Assembly: GCF_001431625.1 (NCBI RefSeq)
Contig: NZ_LLXT01000083.1
Location: 1 to 32,777 of the forward strand
Length of the DNA: 32,777 bases
Reading direction: 5' to 3'
Source: Stenotrophomonas geniculata ATCC 19374 = JCM 13324
Lineage (GTDB): Bacteria; Pseudomonadota; Gammaproteobacteria; Xanthomonadales; Xanthomonadaceae
Shown here: positions 1 through 7,361 of the stretch, piece by piece
Position numbering within the stretch: the stretch's first letter is position 1
Layout: each line of letters starts with the position of its first letter
The notes under the pieces: model-generated
The model's database searches: none
What the model saw: the letters and a program-made list of their open reading frames with translations, nothing else
Told to the model about the DNA's origin: nothing
Made by a program: the position numbers and the translations under genes

Positions 1-296
1 TTCATGCCGAGGATGGCCTGGCCGTCCTGCAGGATATGCACGCGGTTGCCGCTGAGGCTGCGGATGACCGGAGCGCCCGCGTTTGGCCCGAAGGCGCTGC
101 TCTGCACGCCGGAGACGTGTTCGAGCAGGCCGCCGAGGGTGCGGTTCTGCGCCTGTGGTTTGTCGACAGTGACCCGGGTGTGGATGCGCGAGGGCTGGGA
201 GGCTGGGACCTGGAGGGTGGGGAGGGTGGGTTCGTCCGCGGCCTGGGCGGTGTGGACGGCGAACAGAATGGCAGCAGCAAGCAGGTGGCGACGCAT
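1..296 (-). CDS. ZnuD-like TonB-dependent receptor, N-terminal 98 residues (gene runs off the left edge)
   Basis: This frame opens at ATG 296-294 and continues without a stop to base 1, so only the amino end is present. Residues 1-20 (MRRHLLAAAILFAVHTAQAA) form a clean signal peptide. The next part contains LPTLQVPA, a TonB-box-like stretch, and the start of a plug domain with the segments GVQSSAFGPNAGAPVIR and GNRVHILQDGQ. That wording is typical of the ZnuD-like group of outer-membrane receptors, which import zinc (some members handle copper or heme). The assignment is strengthened by a Zur-like operator over its promoter at 320-342. A competing frame starting at ATG 301 gives a proline/serine-rich nonsense protein without a plug and was not chosen. 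Family membership is fairly sure; zinc as substrate is inferred from the motif plus the operator. Confidence 0.8.
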   Translation of the reverse strand, partial: MRRHLLAAAILFAVHTAQAADEPTLPTLQVPASQPSRIHTRVTVDKPQAQNRTLGGLLEHVSGVQSSAFGPNAGAPVIRSLSGNRVHILQDGQAILGM

Positions 297-319
297 GGCA
301 TGATCCGTGAAAACAATGT

Positions 320-352
320 GAAATGTTATAACGTAACTATTTGTATCGACAA
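320..352 (-). promoter_or_regulatory. Promoter with probable Zur box for the ZnuD-like receptor
   Basis: Read on the plus strand, 320-330 is GAAATGTTATA, an exact left half of the gamma-proteobacterial Zur palindrome. The right half to 342 is degenerate (TAAC at 334-337). On the minus strand TTGTCG (352-347), 16 bases, then TATAAC (330-325) make a plausible sigma-70 promoter, so the box covers the -10 as a repressor would. The predicted transcript would start near 318, about 22 bases before the ATG at 296. Confidence 0.6.
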
Positions 353-382
353 GGGCGAAATGGGCCTTGCGGCAGGCGGTGG

Positions 383-403
383 ATATGAGAATGGTTCTCA
401 TAT
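383..403 (+). promoter_or_regulatory. Fur-box-like palindrome upstream of the AraC-type regulator
   Basis: A 9-base arm ATATGAGAA, a 3-base centre TGG and the inverted arm TTCTCATAT form a perfect inverted repeat. Its core TGAGAATGGTTCTCA follows the 7-1-7 layout of Fur boxes (TGATAATNATTATCA). It ends 32 bases before the ATG at 436, in the usual place for iron-dependent repression. It could also act on the divergent receptor, but that gene has its own Zur-like site. Confidence 0.65.
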
Positions 404-435
404 GAAAATGCGGGACGATCCCCTCTGGTCCCATC

Positions 436-1371
436 ATGCTCAACCTCACCCTTGCCGACCTTGATCGCCTGGGCCGCAGCAGCGGCTTCCGCTATCGCCT
501 GCCGGCGTCGGCCGCCGATCTGTCGGGTGAACAGTGCGTGGTGCAAGGCAGGGTGGAGCAGCGTCGCCTGCGCCCGGGCATGACCCTGGCGCTGTCGGAC
601 GTGATCGCCCATCAGCCGTTCGAGGCAACTTCGGAATCGCCGCCGGCCTTCTCGGCGATTGTGATGCTGGAGGGACGCGCAGGGGCGCGGCTGGCGGGGC
701 AGGCAGTGATCGGCATGAACCCGGGTACCGGCACGATGGTGCTGGCCGAGGCAGCACCGATGACCGCGATTCATCCCGCCGGGCAGCGGATGCGCAGCCT
801 GAATGTCTCGTTGGACGCACCTGCCGGGATTGACGACCCGATGATCAGCGAACTGCTATCCACCGCGCATCGCACCGGTCACCCGCGGTTACGTGGTTGG
901 CTGGTTCCCGGGCATCTCGAGCACGCCGCTGACCAGCTGCTGTCGGGCAGCTGGCACGGCGCGATGCATGCACTGCTGTGCGAGAGTATCGGCCTGCAGA
1001 TGCTGGCCCTGGCGCTGGGGTCGCCTGCGAGGGAGGCATCGCCGGACCTGCGTGTTTCAGCACGTGACCGCCGCATGCTGCAGCGGGTGATCGATTGCCT
1101 GCAGGCGGCACCGGCCGCCGAACACAGCCTGGAGGATCTGGCGGGCCTGGCCTGCATGAGCCCAAGCAGCCTGCGCTTGAAGTTCCAGCAGGTGTATCAG
1201 TGCTCGGTGTTCGGCTGGCTGCGCGAGCATCGCCTGCAACTGGCCTGCGCGCAGCTGCGGCAGGGCTGCAGCGTACAGCAGGCCGCGCATTTCGTCGGTT
1301 ACCGGCATGCCACGAATTTCGCGACCGCGTTCCGTGCGCGCTACGGCATCGCGCCCAGCCAGCTGCGCTGA
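436..1371 (+). CDS. AraC-family transcriptional regulator, PchR-like
   Basis: The 311-residue protein ends in a typical AraC/XylS DNA-binding domain (about residues 205-311). The first helix-turn-helix lies around SLEDLAGLACMSPSSLRLKF and the second around SVQQAAHFVGYRHATNFATAF. The roughly 200 residues before it resemble the effector part of PchR-type regulators, which sense a ferric siderophore and activate its receptor gene. Context fits: the gene lies between a Fur-like box (383-403) and a siderophore receptor on the same strand. Upstream of that receptor is a direct repeat with a 21-base period (1394-1427), the usual AraC-type target geometry. There is no strong ribosome binding site before ATG 436. 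The specific siderophore cannot be told from sequence. Confidence 0.88.
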   Translation: MLNLTLADLDRLGRSSGFRYRLPASAADLSGEQCVVQGRVEQRRLRPGMTLALSDVIAHQPFEATSESPPAFSAIVMLEGRAGARLAGQAVIGMNPGTGTMVLAEAAPMTAIHPAGQRMRSLNVSLDAPAGIDDPMISELLSTAHRTGHPRLRGWLVPGHLEHAADQLLSGSWHGAMHALLCESIGLQMLALALGSPAREASPDLRVSARDRRMLQRVIDCLQAAPAAEHSLEDLAGLACMSPSSLRLKFQQVYQCSVFGWLREHRLQLACAQLRQGCSVQQAAHFVGYRHATNFATAFRARYGIAPSQLR

Positions 1372-1393
1372 CGCCGGATCAGCGTCGGCAGTG

Positions 1394-1427
1394 CGCATAC
1401 ATCTGCTGCGTCTACGCATACGTGTGC
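1394..1427 (+). promoter_or_regulatory. Tandem direct repeat, probable AraC-regulator binding site
   Basis: CGCATACATCTGC (1394-1406) is repeated as CGCATACGTGTGC (1415-1427), 11 of 13 bases identical and exactly 21 bases apart, two helical turns. AraC proteins bind such direct repeats on one DNA face. The second copy covers the expected -35 region of the receptor promoter, whose -10 could be AATAAT at 1443-1448. This is the layout of an activator contacting polymerase directly. The regulator encoded just upstream is the obvious candidate. Confidence 0.6.
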
Positions 1428-1438
1428 TCACGATCAAA

Positions 1439-1453
1439 TGACAATAATTCTCA
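1439..1453 (+). promoter_or_regulatory. Fur box over the siderophore-receptor promoter
   Basis: TGACAATAATTCTCA fits the 7-1-7 Fur consensus with one substitution between arms (TGACAAT against the complement of ATTCTCA). It overlaps the likely -10 (AATAAT, 1443-1448). An in-frame ATG at 1438 lies directly on this site, which argues that translation starts later, at 1483. Confidence 0.7.
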
Positions 1454-1482
1454 TCCAGCCTTTCTCTCCTGCTGGATCTCCC

Positions 1483-3654
1483 ATGCCCGCCTGTATCCGC
1501 CCGCGCGCCCTGGCAACCGCCATCGGCACGACCCTGGCGCTGTTCAATACTGCCCACGGCGCCGAGCGCGCCCCCGCCGCGAACACCTCGCAGCTGCCCA
1601 CCGTGCAGGTCACGGCCGATCTCGATGGCAGCACCGAATCCTCACGTTCCTACACCACCGACTCCATGGGCACGGCGACGGGGTTGTCACTGACCTCGCG
1701 GCGGACGCCGCAGTCGGTCAGCGTCATCACCCGCCAGCAGATCGAGGACCGGGGCCTGCTCGGCACCGCCGATGCGCTGGCCACTGCTCCGGGCATCTCG
1801 GTCACGCGCAGTGATGCCAACCGCTACTCGTTCTCGGCACGCGGCTTCGACATCGACAACTATCAGTTCGATGGCGTGGTGATGCCGGTGCTGTCGCCGT
1901 GGAATTTCGGCGAGAACAACCTGGACATGGTGGTGTACGACCGCATCGAGATCGTGCGCGGCGCCAATGGCCTGATGACCGGTGCCGGCAATCCGTCGGC
2001 GGCGGTGAACTACGTACGCAAGCGCCCGCTGCGCGACGTTGCTGCCAATGGCGGCATCAGCCTCGGCAGCTGGGACGCGCGCCGTGCCTGGGTGGACGTG
2101 TCCAGCCCACTCAGCCGGGAAGGGCGCGTGCGTGGCCGCATGGTCGCTGCGCAGGCGGAGGGCGACAGCTACACCGCTGGCCTGGACAGCACCACGAAGA
2201 CGCTCTACGGCGTGGTCAGCGTGGACCTGGGCGAGGACACCGGATTGATCGCCGGTATCTCCTACCAGGCCAACGACAATCGTGGCTTCGGCAGCGGCTT
2301 TGCGCTGTTCAATGCCGACGGCACGCGTACCCGCTTCGACCGCTCGGTATCGGCCACCGCGCCGTGGGCACGGATGAGCACCGATACCCGCAACGGCTTC
2401 TTCGATTTCAACCATCGCTTCGGCAACGACTGGCAGGCACGCGTGTCCTACAGCCGCTCGCATACCGATATGGAGATGAAGCATCTCTACCGGGGCGGCT
2501 ATCCCGATCCGGTGACCGGGGCGATGCCCAATGGCAACAGCTTCACCCGCTACGACGGTCCGGTGCGCCGTGAGGCGGTCAGTGCCAGCCTGACCGGTCC
2601 CTTCCAGCTGTTCGGCCGCCAGCACACGGCGTCCGTCGGCTGGTCGCGCTCACGCGACGAGATCGCACTGGGGCAGTACCGCGCACTGGCCCCGTTGCCG
2701 CCGTTGGCCAGCTATTTCGACTGGCACGGGCCGGGCACGCCCGAGCCGGTGTGGGCCAGCAACAAGACCCAGGCCGATGATCTGGACAATCATCAGAGCG
2801 GTGTCTATGCCGTGGCGCGGCTGTCGCTGGCTGATCCGCTGCATGTGATCGTCGGTGGCCGCCTGAGCAACTGGGAGACCGACCAGGTCTACTTCGGCAG
2901 CAAACGGAAGTACCGCTACCGCAACGAGTTCGTGCCCTATGCCGGTGTGGTCTGGGACCTCAACGACTACAGCAGCGCCTACGCCAGCTACACCGGCATC
3001 TTCATGCCGCAGAACAACCGCAACGAATCCGGACAGATCCTCGACCCGGTCAGCGGCCGCAGCTATGAGCTGGGCGTCAAGGGCAGCTGGCTGCAGGAGC
3101 GCTTGAATGCGTCGGTGGCGCTGTTCCGCACCCAGCAGGACAACCTGGCCGAGGCCACCGGTGGTCTGGTCGAAGGCAGCACGCAGGCGGCCTACCGCGC
3201 AGTGAAGGGCGCAACGGTAGACGGCCTGGAACTGGAACTGGCCGGTGAGCCGCTGCCGGGGTGGAGCCTGGGCACCAGCTTCACCACCTTCATCGCGCAG
3301 GACGCGCAGGGCAGGGCGATCAACACCGCCAAGCCGCGCAGCCTGTTCAAGCTGTTCACTACCTGGCGGCTGCCGGGTGCCTGGGACCGGCTGACCATCG
3401 GCGGTGGCGTGGACTGGCAGAACCGCATGTACCAGACCGCCACCGCGCCCGGAAATCGCCGGGTGCCGGTGCAGCAGCCCAGCTACGCACTGGTGAACCT
3501 GATGGCGCGCTACCAGTTCAGCTCCAATGTGTCGGCGGCGGTCAACATCAACAACCTGTTTGATCGCCATTACTATTCGCAGATCGGCTTCTACAACCAG
3601 GGCTGGTACGGGGCACCGCGAAACGTGATGTTCACGGTGAAGGTCGGTTACTGA
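1483..3654 (+). CDS. TonB-dependent siderophore receptor, FpvA/FhuE type
   Basis: An outer-membrane ferric-siderophore importer driven by TonB-ExbB-ExbD. From ATG 1483 it has 723 residues. A signal peptide ends near HGAERA, followed by a TonB box region (LPTVQVTA), a plug domain with TPQSVSVITRQQIEDRG and YDRIEIVRGANGLMTGAGNP, and a long beta-barrel. The C-terminus NLFDRHYYSQIGFY...VGY with a terminal aromatic residue is typical of the TIGR01783 siderophore-receptor family. There is no N-terminal STN signalling domain, so it imports but should not signal through a FecI/FecR pair. An in-frame ATG at 1438 lies inside the Fur box, so the later start is preferred although its ribosome binding site is weak. 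The gene follows its probable AraC activator and ends 17 bases from the convergent gene at 3672. Confidence 0.92.
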   Translation: MPACIRPRALATAIGTTLALFNTAHGAERAPAANTSQLPTVQVTADLDGSTESSRSYTTDSMGTATGLSLTSRRTPQSVSVITRQQIEDRGLLGTADALATAPGISVTRSDANRYSFSARGFDIDNYQFDGVVMPVLSPWNFGENNLDMVVYDRIEIVRGANGLMTGAGNPSAAVNYVRKRPLRDVAANGGISLGSWDARRAWVDVSSPLSREGRVRGRMVAAQAEGDSYTAGLDSTTKTLYGVVSVDLGEDTGLIAGISYQANDNRGFGSGFALFNADGTRTRFDRSVSATAPWARMSTDTRNGFFDFNHRFGNDWQARVSYSRSHTDMEMKHLYRGGYPDPVTGAMPNGNSFTRYDGPVRREAVSASLTGPFQLFGRQHTASVGWSRSRDEIALGQYRALAPLPPLASYFDWHGPGTPEPVWASNKTQADDLDNHQSGVYAVARLSLADPLHVIVGGRLSNWETDQVYFGSKRKYRYRNEFVPYAGVVWDLNDYSSAYASYTGIFMPQNNRNESGQILDPVSGRSYELGVKGSWLQERLNASVALFRTQQDNLAEATGGLVEGSTQAAYRAVKGATVDGLELELAGEPLPGWSLGTSFTTFIAQDAQGRAINTAKPRSLFKLFTTWRLPGAWDRLTIGGGVDWQNRMYQTATAPGNRRVPVQQPSYALVNLMARYQFSSNVSAAVNINNLFDRHYYSQIGFYNQGWYGAPRNVMFTVKVGY

Positions 3655-3671
3655 AGATGCCGTCGCGCGGT

Positions 3672-4778
3672 TCAGGGATCCAGCGGATCCATCGGATCGA
3701 TGCGCAGCGATTCGGGAGCCGGCACGAACGGGATCGCGTACGGGGAAACGCGTGAACCGACCTTGCCCGGAACGTAACCCAGTTCATGGCGGTTGCGCTC
3801 GCTGAAGGCGCTGCTGGCGACCGAATCGATATGCGATGGACTGCTGACCACCAATGCCGGTTGCCGCGGCGGTGCCTGCAGGGCCGCCAGCAACCGGGCC
3901 GCATTGCGCAGATTGGTGGTGGTGTGGCGGGCATACGGCTCGATGATGATTGCATCTGCGGGAATGCCGAAGCGTGCCATCAGCGCTTCGCGCATCTGCA
4001 CCGCTTCGACGCTGCGGGTGCCGCGTGGATGTACCGCACCACCCGAGACGATGAGGAAGGGTGCATCACCTGCCGCGTAGCGCTGCGCGGCCGCCTTCAG
4101 GCGCAGCTTGCTGCCGGCGCTGAGCGGGGTGGTCAATTCGTCCGGTCCCTGGCCCAGCACGATGATCGCGGTGTACGGATGCGCATTCCAATCGAGCTGC
4201 CGCGCACGCGCAAACGGCGCGGCGTTCATTCCTGCGCTGATCGGCTCGAAGCGGATCGCATCGAGGCGGTCATTGGCATCGAGCAGGCCTACCGCCACCG
4301 CGATGCTGCGATCGAAGGCGGTGTAGGCCGCGCTGGCGTCCACCTCGCTCATTTGCACGGCAATGGCGACGTCGCCGGCCAGTCGCGTGCTGCCCGCCGT
4401 GCCGACCGGGCCGTCGATGGCGTCGTAGCGGGGCGGCTGGCCCTGGCCATAGACGGAGAGAATGTTGTTGAGGCCTGCCAGTTCCCGTTCGATGGCTTGG
4501 GCGTGCGCGGGAGCCGCGGCGATCAACAGGCCGGCCTGCGTGGGCGTCCAGCGTGCGGACGCGAGCGTGCAGGTGGCGGTCCGGCAGTCGGCCAGCTGCT
4601 GCATGCGTTCGGCCAGGAGGGCGCGCGCATCACCGGGCAGTGTATCGGGCTTCAACTGCATGAGGGTCGGGAACAGTCGTGCGGCCAGCGCGGCGCTGTC
4701 GCGGTCGTCGGCCGCCGCCGCAAGCGGCAGCGCCGCCGCGGCAAGTAGGGCAAGGGACAAGGCAAATCGTCGATGCAT
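3672..4778 (-). CDS. Periplasmic DUF218 (YdcF/SanA-like) protein
   Basis: The 368-residue protein has a signal peptide (MHRRFALSLALLAAAALPLAAAA) and a C-terminal DUF218 domain at about residues 200-340. Recognisable DUF218 segments are AIIVLGQGP, LRLKAAAQRYAAG, PFLIVSGGAVHP and TTTNLRNAARLL. The reaction of this family is not settled; members are envelope-associated and some bind nucleotides. The roughly 200-residue N-terminal part is not recognised. The tail ends in a DP-rich string (RIDPMDPLDP). ATG 4778 shares one base with the stop codon of the receptor upstream and has an AGGAG about 9 bases before it, so translation is probably coupled. A GTG three bases earlier is possible. It is the last gene of the MFS-ROK-receptor operon. 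Confidence 0.8.
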   Translation of the reverse strand: MHRRFALSLALLAAAALPLAAAADDRDSAALAARLFPTLMQLKPDTLPGDARALLAERMQQLADCRTATCTLASARWTPTQAGLLIAAAPAHAQAIERELAGLNNILSVYGQGQPPRYDAIDGPVGTAGSTRLAGDVAIAVQMSEVDASAAYTAFDRSIAVAVGLLDANDRLDAIRFEPISAGMNAAPFARARQLDWNAHPYTAIIVLGQGPDELTTPLSAGSKLRLKAAAQRYAAGDAPFLIVSGGAVHPRGTRSVEAVQMREALMARFGIPADAIIIEPYARHTTTNLRNAARLLAALQAPPRQPALVVSSPSHIDSVASSAFSERNRHELGYVPGKVGSRVSPYAIPFVPAPESLRIDPMDPLDP

Positions 4779-7273
4779 CACCAGCTCCTGCTCACCATCA
4801 GGCGGACGTTGCGGCCGAACAGCGGCCGTCCATAGATTGCCTCGGCCGAACCCTGTCCGGCCAGGGCATCGGTGCGGGTGTTGCCCTCGGTGAGTCCCTT
4901 TTCATTGGTCAGGTTGTCGCCCACCAGCTGTGCGCCCCAGTTGCCGCGTTTCCATGAAACGCCCAGCCCCAGGGTCTGGTAGGCAGGCAGCGCCGTCTGG
5001 TTGAACAGATCAACATAGGATTTGCCGACCACGTCATAGCGCAGCCAGGTCTCGAACTGGTCCTGGCCGTGCTGGAAGCTGAAGGTCGGGCGGAGGTTGC
5101 CGTAGAGCTTGGGCTCGCGAACGATCTGCTTGCCGTTGACGGCGGCCGGATCGGCGCCGGAATCGTTCTGCAGGCTGTCGTACTGCGGATCGCTGACCGT
5201 GATCGAACCGGCAATGCTGAACCAGTCGAGCGGCCGGAACAGCCCATCCAGTTCGATGCCCTTGGAGACGGCGGTACCGATGAACGGCACCGACTGGTCA
5301 TTGCGGCCGGTCGTCGGGTTGAACGCCACGAACGAGGCGTTGAGCGGGTCGAACTTCGTGTAGAACGCAGTCAGGTACAGGTAGGACCGGCCGAATCCGG
5401 CCTTCAGGCCCAGCTCGTACTGGTCCAGCTGCGTCTGCACGATGGTGGGATCGATCGAGCGTGCCACCGACGAGTTGGGGACGATCTCCATGTGCGAGAC
5501 ACGGGCGTAAGCACCCACCGAAGAGGTGAAATCGAAGTTCGCGCCGACGGTCCAGTTGGTCGCGGACGGATCCAGGCGATGGTTCTGGACGACGCCGGTG
5601 AACCGGCGCGTGGTGTTGTCGGCCAGTGTGGTGCGGTCGCCGAGGTCGACCTGGGCGGTCTGCTCTGCATAGCCTTCATAGCGGTAGCGTTCATGGCGGA
5701 TGCCTGCGTCGAGCTTGAAGCGGGCCGTCAGTGCCCACGTGTCATTGGCATACACCGCGAACATGCGGGCATCCACTTTGCCGCGATTGAGGGTAGTGGT
5801 GTAACGCAGCGCGCCCTTGTCGGTGACGTATCCCAAGGGGGCGCCATCGTTGCCGTAGGCCACCAGATCCAGCAGGCGTGGCTTGCCGCGCATCTCCATC
5901 AGCATGTCCTGGTACAGACTGAAGGCCGTGGTGCCGAAGAAGGCCGTATATGCGCCGATGTTCAGATCGTGGCTGCCCCAGGCCGTTTCAAACAACCGCG
6001 TCGCACTGAAGTCGGCCTGGCCGGAGTAGAAGTCCGAATCTGCGGCCCGGTACTGGGCCGAGATCACCAGGCCGGAGTCGGCATAGGGGTCGTAGGCGCT
6101 CGCCCCGTTGCTGCCGGCCAGAGCGTAGTCCATCCGCGCGACGCCGGCGCCGAAGGCGCTACGGGCCGCGCCCAGATAGCCGTTGGCGAAAGTGCGTGCG
6201 TCGACCGGGTTGGTGGTCGAGTACAGTGCGTCGAAGGTGTTGCGGCCCTTGGTGTAACCGGTTTTCAGCGAGATCGTCCAATCGCTGGCGGTATTCTCGT
6301 ACTGGAAGCCGATGTTGCCGAAGCGCATGTGCCGGCCATCGGCCAGGTCGCGGTTCATGCCCTGCAGGACGCCGCCGCCATCGAGGTATTTCAGGTTGAC
6401 ACTGCGCAGCGACGGCGAGTTCAGCGTACCGTCGAAGTAGTCGATGTACGGGTCCAGCGGGACGCTGGGATTGCGCGGATCGGCGACCGGGATCGGCAGG
6501 TAGAACGTATTGTGGTCATCGACGAAGGTACCGCTGACCTTGAACCAGCTGGTGTCGTCGAAGTAGTGCTTGATGTTGCCCCTGATCTGCCCGCCCTTGT
6601 CGTTCGGGAAGCCGTTGTCGCGGTAGCCATCGTGCTGGCGCAGGAATCCACCGACCGCATAGAAGGTGTCCTTGCCGAGGGCGCCGGACTGGTACATCTC
6701 GCCACGGTACAGCCCGGTGTCACCGACGGTCAGCTGGGCCTTGCCGTGGGTCTGTTCCGAGCCCTCGGCCAGGATGTTGTTGACGATGGCGCCGCCACTG
6801 CTCGCATAGATCGGCGCCGGACCACCACGCACGATCTCCACCCGCTGGTTCATCACGTCGAACCGGTTCATGCCGTCGCCGGAATTGAAGAAGTGGCCAT
6901 CCAGCTCCTGGTAGAGCGGCAGGCCGTCCTGCTGGAAGGCGATGAAGCCACGATCGGTGGGAATGCCGCGCAGCCGGGTGATGTTCTGCACCTCGCCGCC
7001 GGTGGCTTCGACATGGATGCCGGGCACGGACCCGAGCAGGTCGGCATAGCTTTTCGGTGCGAGTTTCTGCACGTCTTCGCGGCTGAGCGAATTGACTGCG
7101 AAGGACGCATCGAAACGACGCTGGGTGCGCGCCGCACCGGTGACCACCACCGCATCCAGCGTTGCGGCGTCGACGCTGCCCTGGTTCTGGACCGGGGCGT
7201 CCTGCGCAGAAGCGTTGCCGTGCAGGGATATCAAGGCCAGGGAGATTCCCAGGACCAGGGGGCTGATGTTCAT
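4778..7273 (-). CDS. TonB-dependent receptor in a ROK-regulated operon, ligand unknown
   Basis: An 831-residue outer-membrane receptor. Residues 1-24 are a signal peptide (MNISPLVLGISLALISLHGN...). TLDAVVVTGAAR is a good TonB box, and the plug contains LLGSVPGIHVEATGG, LRGIPTDRGFIAFQQDG and NQRVEIVRGGPAPIYASSGG. A long barrel ends in an aromatic residue (LMVSRSW). The open frame continues about 100 codons upstream, but that stretch covers the hairpin and end of the preceding gene, so ATG 7273 is preferred; no clear ribosome binding site is visible there. It lacks an STN domain. The ROK regulator and the MFS transporter upstream suggest an organic, perhaps sugar-like or phosphorylated, ligand rather than iron. 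The PhoB-like box at the operon head points to a phosphorus compound. The ligand cannot be read from the sequence. Confidence 0.88.
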   Translation of the reverse strand: MNISPLVLGISLALISLHGNASAQDAPVQNQGSVDAATLDAVVVTGAARTQRRFDASFAVNSLSREDVQKLAPKSYADLLGSVPGIHVEATGGEVQNITRLRGIPTDRGFIAFQQDGLPLYQELDGHFFNSGDGMNRFDVMNQRVEIVRGGPAPIYASSGGAIVNNILAEGSEQTHGKAQLTVGDTGLYRGEMYQSGALGKDTFYAVGGFLRQHDGYRDNGFPNDKGGQIRGNIKHYFDDTSWFKVSGTFVDDHNTFYLPIPVADPRNPSVPLDPYIDYFDGTLNSPSLRSVNLKYLDGGGVLQGMNRDLADGRHMRFGNIGFQYENTASDWTISLKTGYTKGRNTFDALYSTTNPVDARTFANGYLGAARSAFGAGVARMDYALAGSNGASAYDPYADSGLVISAQYRAADSDFYSGQADFSATRLFETAWGSHDLNIGAYTAFFGTTAFSLYQDMLMEMRGKPRLLDLVAYGNDGAPLGYVTDKGALRYTTTLNRGKVDARMFAVYANDTWALTARFKLDAGIRHERYRYEGYAEQTAQVDLGDRTTLADNTTRRFTGVVQNHRLDPSATNWTVGANFDFTSSVGAYARVSHMEIVPNSSVARSIDPTIVQTQLDQYELGLKAGFGRSYLYLTAFYTKFDPLNASFVAFNPTTGRNDQSVPFIGTAVSKGIELDGLFRPLDWFSIAGSITVSDPQYDSLQNDSGADPAAVNGKQIVREPKLYGNLRPTFSFQHGQDQFETWLRYDVVGKSYVDLFNQTALPAYQTLGLGVSWKRGNWGAQLVGDNLTNEKGLTEGNTRTDALAGQGSAEAIYGRPLFGRNVRLMVSRSW

Positions 7274-7331
7274 CGGAGGGCGGCCATGCAGGGAAGGGGG
7301 ACCGCTGCACGGTAGGTCCGGGCGATGACGG

Positions 7332-7361
7332 AATTGTTTACTTCGGCGGAAATAAACAATT
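7332..7361 (-). promoter_or_regulatory. Inverted repeat, candidate ROK-regulator operator
   Basis: AATTGTTTA (7332-7340) and TAAACAATT (7353-7361) are perfect inverted 9-base arms around a 12-base centre. The site is AT-rich in GC-rich surroundings and resembles the TTGTTTA/TAAACAA operators of several ROK regulators. It overlaps the TAA stop of the ROK gene and lies 59 bases before the receptor ATG. As RNA it could also fold into a hairpin, but no T-run follows and the stem is AT-rich, so an operator is preferred over a terminator. Confidence 0.5.

Noticed and set aside
1438..1482. Start of the siderophore receptor at ATG 1438
   Set aside because: That ATG lies inside the Fur box and -10 region; a proper signal peptide starts at ATG 1483.
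5069..7315. A 748-codon open frame opposite the TonB receptor of the ROK operon
   Set aside because: Same artefact of GC-rich third positions; no recognisable domain, while the minus strand has a full plug and barrel.
7332..7361. Reading the AT-rich inverted repeat as a Rho-independent terminator
   Set aside because: The stem is AT-rich and not followed by a T-run; an operator is more consistent.
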